From: Mucilaginibacter endophyticus
GTDB taxonomy: Bacteria; Bacteroidota; Bacteroidia; Sphingobacteriales; Sphingobacteriaceae
Assembly (NCBI RefSeq): GCF_003351025.1
Contig: NZ_QPCG01000002.1
Location: 620,001-684,000, forward strand
DNA length: 64,000 nucleotides
Direction: 5' to 3'
The notes below the pieces were generated by a model. The model was not told where the DNA came from. It saw only the letters and a list, made by a program, of their open reading frames with translations, and did not search any database. Positions within the stretch are counted from its first letter, which is position 1, and the number at the start of each line of letters is the position of its first letter. The position numbers were made by a program, and so were the translations under genes. This document shows positions 9,471 to 18,332 of the stretch, piece after piece.

Positions 9471-9610
9471 TTATTAAAATTACAACAACAAAATCAACAC
9501 ATTGTTGCGAAATTTTAATTTATCACCAGAACTTATCTGTTAACATACAAATAACAATAAAACAATTTTCTTTTAAGTAAAAAACGACTGGCTTTTCAAA
9601 AGCGCTTTGC

Positions 9611-9618
9611 TATATTTG
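9611..9618 (+). promoter_or_regulatory. -7 promoter box of the large secreted-protein gene
   Basis: TATATTTG is an exact TAnnTTTG match, 70 bases before the ATG at 9689, leaving a leader of about 65 bases. Confidence 0.5.
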
Positions 9619-9688
9619 CCTCAAACTTAAACCGTTCTCGTTAAAAAACAACCAAACGTTTTGATAACAAAGAGCCTATCACAACTGC

Positions 9689-12600
9689 ATGAATAAATCT
9701 TTACCTAAACTCCTCGAAATATCAATAACCCATTACATTAAACATTGTATTGCTTTCTTTATCCTGATGCTTTTCGGAATACAGTTACATGCGCAAGCGC
9801 CCATAGTTGCCAGTATTTCACCGGCCTCCGGTCCGGCGGGCACCGTAGTTACTATCAGCGGTAAAAACTTCAATGCCAATGCAGCGCTGAATGCTGTATT
9901 TTTTGGCGCAGCCAAAGCAACATTGAAATCAGCTACTAATAGCGCTATAACGGCTATTGTACCAGCCGGGGCAACGTTTCAACCGGTTGCCGTTACTGCT
10001 AATAACCTAACAGGATACTCGGCCAAGCCGTTTATTATTACTTACGATAACGGCGGTAATGTATTTACAACCCACAATGCATTTGCCCCCAAATTGAACC
10101 TCCCGGTAGACGATAATAATTATACAGGATCTGTTACTACCGCCGATATTAATGCCGATGGCAAGCCCGACCTTGTAGTGCTCACAACAGGCCTGGGCGG
10201 TGGCGTACGCATCTATAAAAATAATGGCAGCAGCACAAAGCCTTTTGGCCCTAATGCCGATTTTTTCATCAGTAATGATGCAGACCCGATAAAAGTTATA
10301 GCTGCAGATTTGGATGGTGACGGATTGCCCGATCTGGCTGTTGCCAATTATCGGTCACCAACATTCACTACATATCTTAACACAAGCAGCGGCAGCCAGA
10401 TTTCCTTTGCTAAAGGCATTACTTTTGGCAAAGAGCCAATAAGCGCTTTTGGTCTCCAAGCGGGCGATCTTGACCTCGACGGCAAACCGGATATAGTGGT
10501 AATTGATCAGGTAGGCGATGTAGTTTCGGTATACAAAAATACGAGCAAACCAGGCGCGCTCTCTTTTGATCCTAAAGTCGATTTTGTAACCGGTGCTGCT
10601 CCATTTGATGTTGAAATTGTTGATATGGATAGCGATGGGCGTGCCGATATTGTTACCGGCAATCATGAAGGTGCTACAATTTCTGTTTTAAGAAACACCA
10701 CTTCCGGTTCATCTATTTCGTTTGATACAAAAAAAGATTTTCTTGCCGGCAATTCGCCCTATAATATAGCCGTTGGCGATATGAACAACGATGGCAAGCC
10801 CGACGTTGGAGTAGTCAACCACCCCTTTTTTGGTGAAATGAAAACGGGTTGTGGTTTGCGCAATACAAGCACTCCGGGCAATATATCGTTTGATACCAAA
10901 GTTGATTTTTATACCGAATTATATTCCGACGATCTGGTAATGAACGACATGGATGGCGATGGCCGACCGGACCTTGCTTTTCTTGATCACGATAGCGGTA
11001 CAGCAAAATTGTTATCTAATAAAAGTACGGGCACCGCCTTGGTATTTAGCGGCCCGATAAGTTTTGATGCCGGCCAATACCCGCTCGGCATTGCTGTAGG
11101 CGATGTTAATGGCGACGGCAAGCCAGACATCGTCGAATCCAATACTTACTATGTTTCGTTATTAATTAATCAATCGGGACTACTTACCCCAGGCATTACA
11201 TCATTTACGCCACAAATTACCGGCGAGGGCAAAACCGTTACCATTACCGGCGTTAACCTTACAGGGACATCGGCAGTTTACTTTGGGGGCGTGCCTGCCA
11301 CAAGTTTTAACGTTGAATCGGCCACAAAGGTCACGGCTGTAGTTGGCACCGGGCGCTCAGGTGATATTACACTTACCACACCTTATGGTACAGTAGCAAT
11401 TAATGCCTTCAATTTTCTACCTAAGCCGGTTATTCAGTCATTGTCAACAACATCTTCGGGCGGTACATATACCGTTGTCATTAACGGCTCCGATTTTACA
11501 GGTACTACTGATGTGAGTATAGGTGGAACACCTGTAACATCTTTCAAAATAAATTCGCGAAGCGTGGTTACTGCTGTTGCCAGCAAAGCACCTACAGGCA
11601 ATGTGGTATTGACCACACCGGGCGGCACGGCTACTTTTGCGTATATTGTACCACCAACCGTTACTGCCTTTACGCCCAATACCGCGCCCACAGGCGGTGT
11701 AGTAAATATAACCGGCACTAATTTTACAGGTGCAACTGCGGTTACCTTTGGAAGCTATACGGCGCAATCATTTACCGTAAACAACGCAACAAGCATTACT
11801 GCCACAGTAAATACAGCGGGCAGCGGCAATGTGGCTGTTACTACCCCGGGAGGCACCGGAAGCATGGCCGGTTTCACCTTTATAGGTGCACCGATTGTAT
11901 CTTATTTTACTCCCAACAGTGCAGGTGCAGGTGCTACAATTACTATTACAGGTAGTAATTTTACAGGAGCTACAGCGGTGAGCTTTGGTGGCCTGCCTGC
12001 AAAATCATTTGTAGTTAATTCAGCAACAACCATTACAGCAATAGTCGGCCCATCTGCCAGCGGCGATGTAGTCGTAATGACACCCGGCGGTACAGCCAAA
12101 CGATCCGGCTTTACTTTTATAGCGCCGCCCGTTATCACTTCGGCCGATGCCACAGGCTACGCAGGCTCAACAGTTGAAATTAACGGCAGCAATTTGAAAA
12201 GTGTCACCAGCGTAAGCTTTGGCGGTGTGCGGGCAAAATCATTCAGTATACTTAGTGATACCAAAATCACAGCCGTACCTGCCAATACAGGTGCAAGCGG
12301 CGATATAACCCTTACTAACGACGGCAATACAGTAAGCTTTCCGGGCTTTACCTATTTGTATCCGCCAACTTTAACTTCACTAAGCCCCACATCAGGCACT
12401 GTAGGCACTCCGATAACCATCACCGGAACTAACCTAACCGGGACTACCGACGTTCGCTTCATGAGTAGCCCGGCAACTTCTTTTACAGTAAACAGCCCTA
12501 CCAGCATTACGGCTATAGTTGGCGCGGGTAGCAGCGGTACGGTGTATATAACCACCCCGGCAGGCACCGCTAATATCAACGGCTTTACATTCATTCAGCC

Positions 12601-14035
12601 GCAGCCGGTACCAACACTGGCCTCTTTTGTTCCGGCACAGGGTTTTATAGGCTCAAGGGTATACTTAACAGGCACAAACCTTACCAACGTTACCTCGGTA
12701 ACAATTGGCGGCGTGCCCGCAGCATCATTTTCAAGCGAATCGGCAACAGGACTGTTTGTCTATGTGGGCCGGGGTGCTGTCGGTGGCGATATCATAGTTA
12801 CCACACCGCGCGGTTCGGCAACTATAAAAGGCTTTGTGGTGGTACCACCAACCGCCATAACCGGGTTTTCACCAAAAGTGGCTGTAGCGGGAACAGTTGT
12901 TACCATAACAGGTCATGGCTTCCTAAATACTACCCGCTTAGGGTTTGGTTCGGTACCGGCCAAAGCATTCGTTGTGCAGGGCGATGACCGGATCACTGCA
13001 ACCGTTGGCGACGGAGCCGAAGGTGATATCTACCTTGAATCGCCTGCCGGCGCCGGTTCTATCACCGGCTTCTTATTTACACCCAAGCCTAAAGTTACAG
13101 CCGGTGGCCAAACAACTTTTGTAAGCGGTGGTAGCGTTACACTTTATGCCACTATCGGCAGCGATTATGCTTATCAGTGGATGAAGAACGGTAAAAATAT
13201 CAGCGGGGCAACGCAGCAAACCTTTAAGGCTACCGAATCCGGAAATTATAGCGTTACCTTAACCCATGCAGGTATTAGCTTAACATCTGATGAAATTACG
13301 GTTACTGTCATTTATACCTTACCGGCAAGTAATTTCAAAGTATCGGCAACAAGCGCTACCTGCAAAGGCGAAAACAACGGCATTATCGGTATTACAGCAA
13401 TACAGTCACTCTCCTACCAGGCTGTGCTAACCGGCAACGGGTTAAATAAGCAATATACGTTTACCAATAATTTAACTATCGATAATTTAACTGCAGGAAC
13501 TTATAACGTTTGCATCACCGTTGATGGTCAGGCCGACTATAAACAGTGTTATGATCTTGTGATCACCCAACCTCAGGACCTGTCGGTATTTTCATCTGTT
13601 AACAAAGCGACTCAAACCGTTAACCTGAGCTTAAACGGCAGCGATAATTACGCGGTTGAATTGAATGGTACGGTTTATCATACTACCGATAATTCTATTT
13701 CATTACCATTACGTAAAGGCAACAATAAGCTCGTGGTAGCAACAGATAAGCTTTGCCAGGGAATTATCGAAAAAACCATTGCGGTGAGTGATAACGCGCT
13801 GCCTTATCCAAATCCTTTCCTGGATATCTTAAATGTTAACCTTGGTGATACCGTAGTAAACAATTGCACCATCAGGGTATTTAACATTGCTGATGGCCGG
13901 TTATTATATCAGCAAAAATTTCATAACCAGGCAGGAGTTGTTCAGCTTAACCTGGCAGGGTTAAAAAACGGAACCTATTCTTTAAATATGCTGGCCGACA
14001 ACGTTGAGTCGGTTTTCAAGATCATCAAAAAATGA
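9689..14035 (+). CDS. secreted FG-GAP/VCBS and IPT/TIG repeat protein with type IX sorting domain
   Basis: A 1448-residue extracellular protein. Residues about 1-35 are a signal peptide ending near LHAQA. An IPT/TIG domain (about 37-112) comes first. Then come seven FG-GAP/VCBS calcium-binding repeats with the pattern DxNxDGxPD, such as DINADGKPDLVVL and DLDGDGLPDLAVA (about 120-495). At least nine IPT/TIG immunoglobulin-like repeats follow, to about residue 1130, with recurring ITSFTP and GTxVTITG phrases. Then come Ig-like and SprB-like segments, and a C-terminal sorting domain from about 1365 (PYPNPF, then GTYSLNML), which directs export through the type IX system. The ligand is unknown; adhesion or polymer binding is likely. 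The stop overlaps the next start (ATGA, 14032-14035), so the lipoprotein that follows is coexpressed. Confidence 0.88.
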   Translation: MNKSLPKLLEISITHYIKHCIAFFILMLFGIQLHAQAPIVASISPASGPAGTVVTISGKNFNANAALNAVFFGAAKATLKSATNSAITAIVPAGATFQPVAVTANNLTGYSAKPFIITYDNGGNVFTTHNAFAPKLNLPVDDNNYTGSVTTADINADGKPDLVVLTTGLGGGVRIYKNNGSSTKPFGPNADFFISNDADPIKVIAADLDGDGLPDLAVANYRSPTFTTYLNTSSGSQISFAKGITFGKEPISAFGLQAGDLDLDGKPDIVVIDQVGDVVSVYKNTSKPGALSFDPKVDFVTGAAPFDVEIVDMDSDGRADIVTGNHEGATISVLRNTTSGSSISFDTKKDFLAGNSPYNIAVGDMNNDGKPDVGVVNHPFFGEMKTGCGLRNTSTPGNISFDTKVDFYTELYSDDLVMNDMDGDGRPDLAFLDHDSGTAKLLSNKSTGTALVFSGPISFDAGQYPLGIAVGDVNGDGKPDIVESNTYYVSLLINQSGLLTPGITSFTPQITGEGKTVTITGVNLTGTSAVYFGGVPATSFNVESATKVTAVVGTGRSGDITLTTPYGTVAINAFNFLPKPVIQSLSTTSSGGTYTVVINGSDFTGTTDVSIGGTPVTSFKINSRSVVTAVASKAPTGNVVLTTPGGTATFAYIVPPTVTAFTPNTAPTGGVVNITGTNFTGATAVTFGSYTAQSFTVNNATSITATVNTAGSGNVAVTTPGGTGSMAGFTFIGAPIVSYFTPNSAGAGATITITGSNFTGATAVSFGGLPAKSFVVNSATTITAIVGPSASGDVVVMTPGGTAKRSGFTFIAPPVITSADATGYAGSTVEINGSNLKSVTSVSFGGVRAKSFSILSDTKITAVPANTGASGDITLTNDGNTVSFPGFTYLYPPTLTSLSPTSGTVGTPITITGTNLTGTTDVRFMSSPATSFTVNSPTSITAIVGAGSSGTVYITTPAGTANINGFTFIQPQPVPTLASFVPAQGFIGSRVYLTGTNLTNVTSVTIGGVPAASFSSESATGLFVYVGRGAVGGDIIVTTPRGSATIKGFVVVPPTAITGFSPKVAVAGTVVTITGHGFLNTTRLGFGSVPAKAFVVQGDDRITATVGDGAEGDIYLESPAGAGSITGFLFTPKPKVTAGGQTTFVSGGSVTLYATIGSDYAYQWMKNGKNISGATQQTFKATESGNYSVTLTHAGISLTSDEITVTVIYTLPASNFKVSATSATCKGENNGIIGITAIQSLSYQAVLTGNGLNKQYTFTNNLTIDNLTAGTYNVCITVDGQADYKQCYDLVITQPQDLSVFSSVNKATQTVNLSLNGSDNYAVELNGTVYHTTDNSISLPLRKGNNKLVVATDKLCQGIIEKTIAVSDNALPYPNPFLDILNVNLGDTVVNNCTIRVFNIADGRLLYQQKFHNQAGVVQLNLAGLKNGTYSLNMLADNVESVFKIIKK

Positions 14036-14739
14036 GAAAATTACTTGCCTATATAACCATATTATTGATAGCAACAGGCTGCGGCAAAAGCGGCGGCGGC
14101 GATACTCCACCGCAACCTCCGCCAGGACCCGGTGTTTCGGCATTGCTGTTTCCGGCAAAAGACGAATTGTGTAACCAAGGCACCGTTGTATCCGCTACTC
14201 AAAGCAAAGTGGTATTTAAATGGGGCAGCGCCAGCAATGCCGACAGTTACTCGATCAGTATAAAAAACCTCCTTACCGGCGCGAGCGTCTCACAATCGGC
14301 CACGCAAACGCAGTTAGAAGTAACACTTGATCGCAACACCCCTTATTCATGGAACGTTGTTTCCTTATCATCAAAAAACACTGATGCCAAAACGCAAAGC
14401 GATACCTGGAAATTTTACAATTCGGGTCCGGGAGTAGTATCATACGCTCCCTTCCCTGCCGAAGCGGTAAGCCCCGCTGTAGGCGCAAACGTTGCCACCT
14501 CAACCGAGCATACATATAACTTAACATGGAAAGGCAGCGATGTAGATAATGATATCCTGAATTACGATCTGTACTTTGGCGATAGTACCACGCCGCCATT
14601 GGTTGCAGCCAAAGTAAAAGACAGCTTTTACAACAAGCTACCAGTAAAACAGGCAACCACATTTTACTGGAAAGTGGTTACCCGCGACTCGAACGGTAAT
14701 ACTTCTGAATCTGCGCTGTTTCAATTTAAAGTGCTTTAG
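14032..14739 (+). CDS. lipoprotein with fibronectin III-like domains
   Basis: A 235-residue lipoprotein. The N-terminus (MRKLLAYITILLIATGCGKS) is a lipobox signal peptide with the lipidated Cys at 17, followed by a Gly/Pro-rich linker (about 21-36). Two beta-sandwich units follow (about 37-130 and 140-235). Each has the fibronectin III-like pattern of a Trp-containing strand near VVFKWGSASNADSYS or YNLTWKGSDVDND and a closing FYWKVVTRDSNG. It probably sits on the outer membrane and may anchor or assist the large secreted protein whose stop codon it overlaps by 4 bp. No enzyme motif is seen. Confidence 0.75.
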   Translation: MRKLLAYITILLIATGCGKSGGGDTPPQPPPGPGVSALLFPAKDELCNQGTVVSATQSKVVFKWGSASNADSYSISIKNLLTGASVSQSATQTQLEVTLDRNTPYSWNVVSLSSKNTDAKTQSDTWKFYNSGPGVVSYAPFPAEAVSPAVGANVATSTEHTYNLTWKGSDVDNDILNYDLYFGDSTTPPLVAAKVKDSFYNKLPVKQATTFYWKVVTRDSNGNTSESALFQFKVL

Positions 14740-14771
14740 TGGATATAATTTGTGTGAGAAATGTGTGCAAC

Positions 14772-14805
14772 AAAAAAGCCTCGCGAAAAATCGTGAGGCT
14801 TTTTT
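14772..14805. terminator. bidirectional rho-independent terminator
   Basis: AAAAAAGCCTCGCG pairs with CGTGAGGCTTTTTT around a 6-base loop, with A and T runs on both sides. It ends the lipoprotein operon on the plus strand and lies 12 bases past the 3' end of the tRNA on the minus strand. Confidence 0.85.
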
Positions 14806-14817
14806 GTTGATTTTCAG

Positions 14818-14890
14818 TGACCCCGGAGAGATTCGAACTCTCGACCCAATGATTAAGAGTCATTTGCTCTACCAGCTGAGCTACGGAGTC
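14818..14890 (-). tRNA. tRNA-Lys (anticodon CTT)
   Basis: The reverse strand folds into a full 73-nt cloverleaf. The acceptor arm GACTCCG pairs with CGGGGTC (one G-T pair), with A as discriminator base. The D arm is GCTC/GAGC. The anticodon stem is AATGA/TCATT with the loop CTCTTAA, giving anticodon CTT, which reads AAG lysine codons. The T arm is GAGAG/CTCTC with TTCGAAT. The 3' CCA is not encoded. Confidence 0.96.
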
Positions 14891-15189
14891 TTATGTCCGA
14901 TTTTCATCGGGTGGTAAATATGCGAATTATTTTCTTTTTTGCGCTAAAAAATACCCGGCACCGGCAATTATTTTGATCTGTTGATTGTAAAATTGTTTTG
15001 ATCAGTATAATGCATTTTAATTTAGACTGTCCCGTACTTGTTCTACTTATCAAAGTTGGTCTTTAATTAATCAACGGTATAGGGCATCGATAGCATTGTA
15101 GTTAAAAAACGGCAACGTCAAAACTTATATGATGTTGAAGTCAGAACAATGATCAAATAAATTAATCTTTGTAAAACTTGAAATGATCA
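14891..15189. other. intergenic stretch without recognised gene
   Basis: AT-rich sequence between tRNA-Lys and the GH20 gene. A small hairpin (CCGAT/ATCGG, 14897-14910) lies just before the tRNA 5' end. I see no credible coding frame or further repeat. Confidence 0.5.
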
Positions 15190-15229
15190 GAAGAAACACC
15201 TCTGAAAATGTTTTCAGAGGTGTTTCTTC
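15190..15229. terminator. perfect 19-bp hairpin after the GH20 gene
   Basis: The 19 bases at 15190-15208 (GAAGAAACACCTCTGAAAA) are the exact reverse complement of 15211-15229, with TG between. It lies 10 bp past the stop of the minus-strand GH20 gene. There is no clean run of T after the stem, so termination is likely but not typical. Confidence 0.5.
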
Positions 15230-15238
15230 GTTCCAAAT

Positions 15239-16798
15239 CTATTTCACAAGCTTATCGAAAAGCTCATTAAGCTTGGCGTTGCGAAGCGCCTTTTCATCAG
15301 TCAGTTCACCCGCTTTTAAAAACCCGCCGTTAAGCCGGTCAAATTTTTCATCAAGTTTAACGGATTGATCCTTTAATGCAACTGCAGTGGCACGGTATTT
15401 CCCTTTCACGCCTTCGTTAAATTCATCGCTGTTCATAGCGGCTTCCAACTGTAACGTGTTTAGGTAAAACAACCTGATTTCGGCCATTAAACGGTAATGC
15501 TCAAACTCCTGCTGGTTTTTCTGTGGCTTCAATTTATTCAAGGTATTTAACGCGGAACGCGTACTGTCAGCTAAATTATCAAGCGATAAATCTGTTTTGC
15601 TTTTTACCTTACCAAACGCAACAGGATAAGGAGCCGTAAACAGGGCTTTCCTGAACAGGTCTGCATCCGCCAGACTAAACCCATAATTAGTTTTGCAGTA
15701 ATCACGGGTAAAAGCGGATATATCCAATGGCTGGTTACTTTTAACCGCCTCAGTGTAGGCTGTAATGAGCATGTTAAATGCCGATAAGGGGTAAACACGA
15801 CGGATGGGATATAAAGCCACCGGATCGTCATTAGAGTCAAATACCGTTGAGTAAGCGCCCGAGGTTGACCAGGAAGTCATCACCACGCCCTGATAATGTA
15901 ACTGTTTGATCTGCGGGATAAAATTGTGGATATTCTCAAAATGGTTCCACCACTTTTCAATATAAAAATTATCAGGTTCGCTACGGATAGACGGCGCTCC
16001 CCAAACTTCATAGCCACTTGCCAGCAGCTTATCACGGTTGCCAAAAAGATTTGGGTTCCAGCCATAATTCCAGTCAACAAAAACTGTTTGTTTAGGCAAC
16101 AAGTGAATATAGTCGGGGTATTTTAGGGCGATATCTGCCCATACTACCGGTTTCTTACCCAAGTTGCTAACAATATCGCAAATGAGTTTGATATGATCAA
16201 AGTATAGTCGTGACAGTCCTACTTCGGCAGCTTTCTTTTTGCATTTTTCACAGTGGCCTAATAAAAAGGTTTCGTCGCCACCAATGTGTACGTACGGCGA
16301 ATCATGCAGGCTGATCATATCTTTGATCAACTTGGTGAACAATTGCCGGTTCAGTTCAGGTTCGCTTGGGCATACCTGCGAAAAATCCTTATCATCTTCC
16401 CTTAACGCGGCATATTTATAATGCCGTAAGATGTATTCGACATGCCCAAACGTTTGCTGTAAAGGGATAACATCTATATGCAGGCTACCACAGTATTTTA
16501 TAAAATCTTTTACCTCTGCGCGTGTGTAAGCATACTTATTGGAGATAACCGATTCCCCGCTATAAGGATATGAACCCTCCCACTCCATAATCAATGTATT
16601 GATGCCCTGGTTATGCAACTTTAGGGCCAGTTGTTTTAACGCAGGAATGGTCATTACCTGGATCCGCAGATCGACGTGAAAGGCTTTCACCTTTAACTTA
16701 TCCTGCGCATGACTTTTAACAGCAATTGAACAAAGTAATAACACTACTAATAAACAGTGCTTCGTAAATCTCTTGAAATTGGGCCGGAGGTTTTTCAT
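15239..16798 (-). CDS. family 20 glycoside hydrolase (beta-N-acetylhexosaminidase)
   Basis: A 519-residue exported enzyme that removes terminal beta-linked GlcNAc or GalNAc from oligosaccharides. The signal peptide spans about residues 1-31, ending in SHAQ. The (beta/alpha)8 barrel has the GH20 hallmark YVHIGGDETF near residue 170, where adjacent Asp and Glu act in substrate-assisted catalysis. Further on there are conserved Trp residues (PVVWADIAL, VFVDWNYGW, EKWWNHF). About 120 helical C-terminal residues follow the barrel. The ATG lies 4 bp from a perfect 42-bp palindrome containing the repressor site, so it belongs to the GlcNAc regulon, divergent from the permease-nagA-nagB operon. It probably acts in the periplasm. 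Confidence 0.9.
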   Translation of the reverse strand: MKNLRPNFKRFTKHCLLVVLLLCSIAVKSHAQDKLKVKAFHVDLRIQVMTIPALKQLALKLHNQGINTLIMEWEGSYPYSGESVISNKYAYTRAEVKDFIKYCGSLHIDVIPLQQTFGHVEYILRHYKYAALREDDKDFSQVCPSEPELNRQLFTKLIKDMISLHDSPYVHIGGDETFLLGHCEKCKKKAAEVGLSRLYFDHIKLICDIVSNLGKKPVVWADIALKYPDYIHLLPKQTVFVDWNYGWNPNLFGNRDKLLASGYEVWGAPSIRSEPDNFYIEKWWNHFENIHNFIPQIKQLHYQGVVMTSWSTSGAYSTVFDSNDDPVALYPIRRVYPLSAFNMLITAYTEAVKSNQPLDISAFTRDYCKTNYGFSLADADLFRKALFTAPYPVAFGKVKSKTDLSLDNLADSTRSALNTLNKLKPQKNQQEFEHYRLMAEIRLFYLNTLQLEAAMNSDEFNEGVKGKYRATAVALKDQSVKLDEKFDRLNGGFLKAGELTDEKALRNAKLNELFDKLVK

Positions 16799-16802
16799 AA
16801 CT

Positions 16803-16844
16803 TAATTTCGTTTTATCGTGTACGTACACGATAAAACGAAATTA
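16803..16844. promoter_or_regulatory. LacI-type operator 1 in a perfect 42-bp palindrome
   Basis: The core CGTGTACGTACACG (16817-16830) is shared with three other sites in the locus. Here the symmetry continues without mismatch over 21 bp on each side. It sits between the GH20 start and the rest of the divergent promoter region, so repressor bound here would block the GH20 gene. Confidence 0.85.
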
Positions 16845-17013
16845 TCTTGTTGATTTTAATTTTCCAAATATTATTGTCGCTATTTGAAAGAAAAATTGAC
16901 GCGGCTAAGTTGGTCTTACAACGCAAAGGCTTCCCCTACTGTATCAACACAATCCATTGGCACCCGATTTACGCAGATAATTAAAAAATATTTTTTTGAT
17001 ATACAAAAATCAC

Positions 17014-17021
17014 TATTATTG
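17014..17021 (+). promoter_or_regulatory. -7-like box of the permease-nagA-nagB operon
   Basis: TATTATTG matches seven of eight positions of TAnnTTTG. Operator 2 begins 3 bases later, so a bound repressor would cover the start of transcription. Confidence 0.45.
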
Positions 17022-17024
17022 CAC

Positions 17025-17038
17025 CGTGTACGTACACG
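17025..17038. promoter_or_regulatory. LacI-type operator 2 before the sugar permease
   Basis: CGTGTACGTACACG is identical to the core of the other three sites. It lies 10 bp before the permease ATG at 17049 and directly after the -7-like box. Confidence 0.85.
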
Positions 17039-17048
17039 AAAACAAACC

Positions 17049-18332
17049 ATGACAAAACCAAAAACATTATTACCCATACTGTTGCTTTGTGCAATGTTTT
17101 TTGCGTTTGGTTTTGTTACCTGGGTAAACGCTATTCTCATTCCCTTTTTTAAGACAGCTTTCGAGTTGGATCATTTTTCTTCTTACCTGGTGGCATTTGC
17201 CTTTTATATCTCCTATTTGGTTATTTCATTACCCGCTACGTACTTGCTCAAAAAACGTGGTTTCAAAACCGGAATGAGTCTCGGTTTCTGGATCATGGCA
17301 ACCGGTACGCTGCTCTTTATCCCTGCCGCCTATTTTAAGCAATATGCTATTTTTCTACTGGCTTTATTGATAATAGGCACAGGTCTTGCCATAGTACAAA
17401 CCGTTGTTAATCCTTACGTTACGCTGTTAGGCAAACAGGAACATGCCGCGCGCCGCATCAGTATTATGGGTATCTGTAATAAAGTTGCAGGGATAATTGC
17501 TCCCGTTTTTTTGGGCTCATTTATCTTTTTGAATAAAGACCAACAATTTCTGGATGCACTACACCATATGCCGCCCGCCGCAAAAGAGGTTTTCCTTATC
17601 AGCTTTATCCGCAGGGTTATTCCGCCGTACATTACAGTTTCCGTGGTACTCGTTGCTTTGGGAGCACTTGTAAGATTCCCTATCTTACCCGAAATTGATG
17701 TGCAAAAGACGGATGAACAGGCGCCAGCACCGCAAAAGATCATCCATTATCCTCATCTAATATTAGGAGCTTTGGCTATATTTTTTCATGTAGGCTCGCA
17801 GGTTGTAGCTATAGATACGGTGATCAGCTACACCCGAGATATGGGATTACCGATGGAAAAAGCCCGCTATTTTCCTTCTGCTGTTTTATTCATGACTATT
17901 TGCGGCTACTTTTTAGGCATCGTATTTGTACCCTGGAAGTTTTCGCAGCTAACCGCTTTACGCATCTGCAGTGTATTAGGTTTGTCGCTATCATCACTTG
18001 TTTTACTTTGTCATTTGCAAATTTCTATTTGGGGTAATACCTTAAGCGCATCAGTTATATTTTTAACGATGCTGGGCCTGGCCAATTCAATGATTTGGGC
18101 CTGCATATGGCCGCTGGCACTTGAACGCTTAGGAGATAAGGTACGGGTTGGAAGTTCATTACTGATCATGGGCTTATGTGGAAACGCGATAATGCCACTG
18201 ATTTATGGTTATTTGGCCGATCACATAGGCCTGCAAAATGCGTACGTTATATTACTGCCCTGTTACTCATATTTGGTATTTTTCGCATTACGGGGTTATA
18301 AACTAAATACATGGAAACTGAGAAGCAATTAA
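17049..18332 (+). CDS. nagP: sugar MFS transporter (FucP/NagP type), likely GlcNAc permease
   Basis: A 427-residue inner-membrane symporter of the FucP branch of the major facilitator superfamily, with twelve hydrophobic segments. Family features are FAFGFVTWVNAILIPFF in the first helix, the long second helix ending LLKKRGFKTG, and a conserved block VNPYVTLLG after helix 4. Members in nag gene clusters (NagP) import N-acetylglucosamine. I chose the ATG at 17049 because the longer frame would start at a TTG upstream of the operator and promoter. The stop overlaps the nagA start (TAATG), so translation is coupled. The GlcNAc substrate is inferred from the neighbours. Confidence 0.85.
   Translation: MTKPKTLLPILLLCAMFFAFGFVTWVNAILIPFFKTAFELDHFSSYLVAFAFYISYLVISLPATYLLKKRGFKTGMSLGFWIMATGTLLFIPAAYFKQYAIFLLALLIIGTGLAIVQTVVNPYVTLLGKQEHAARRISIMGICNKVAGIIAPVFLGSFIFLNKDQQFLDALHHMPPAAKEVFLISFIRRVIPPYITVSVVLVALGALVRFPILPEIDVQKTDEQAPAPQKIIHYPHLILGALAIFFHVGSQVVAIDTVISYTRDMGLPMEKARYFPSAVLFMTICGYFLGIVFVPWKFSQLTALRICSVLGLSLSSLVLLCHLQISIWGNTLSASVIFLTMLGLANSMIWACIWPLALERLGDKVRVGSSLLIMGLCGNAIMPLIYGYLADHIGLQNAYVILLPCYSYLVFFALRGYKLNTWKLRSN

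Noticed and set aside
15183..15368. 61-codon open frame on the plus strand
   Set aside because: It covers the hairpin and the reverse of the GH20 3' end and has no protein-like features.
16884..17048. Longer N-terminus of the sugar permease
   Set aside because: It would start at TTG, upstream of the -7 box and operator 2, and has no membrane helix; the ATG at 17049 fits the family.
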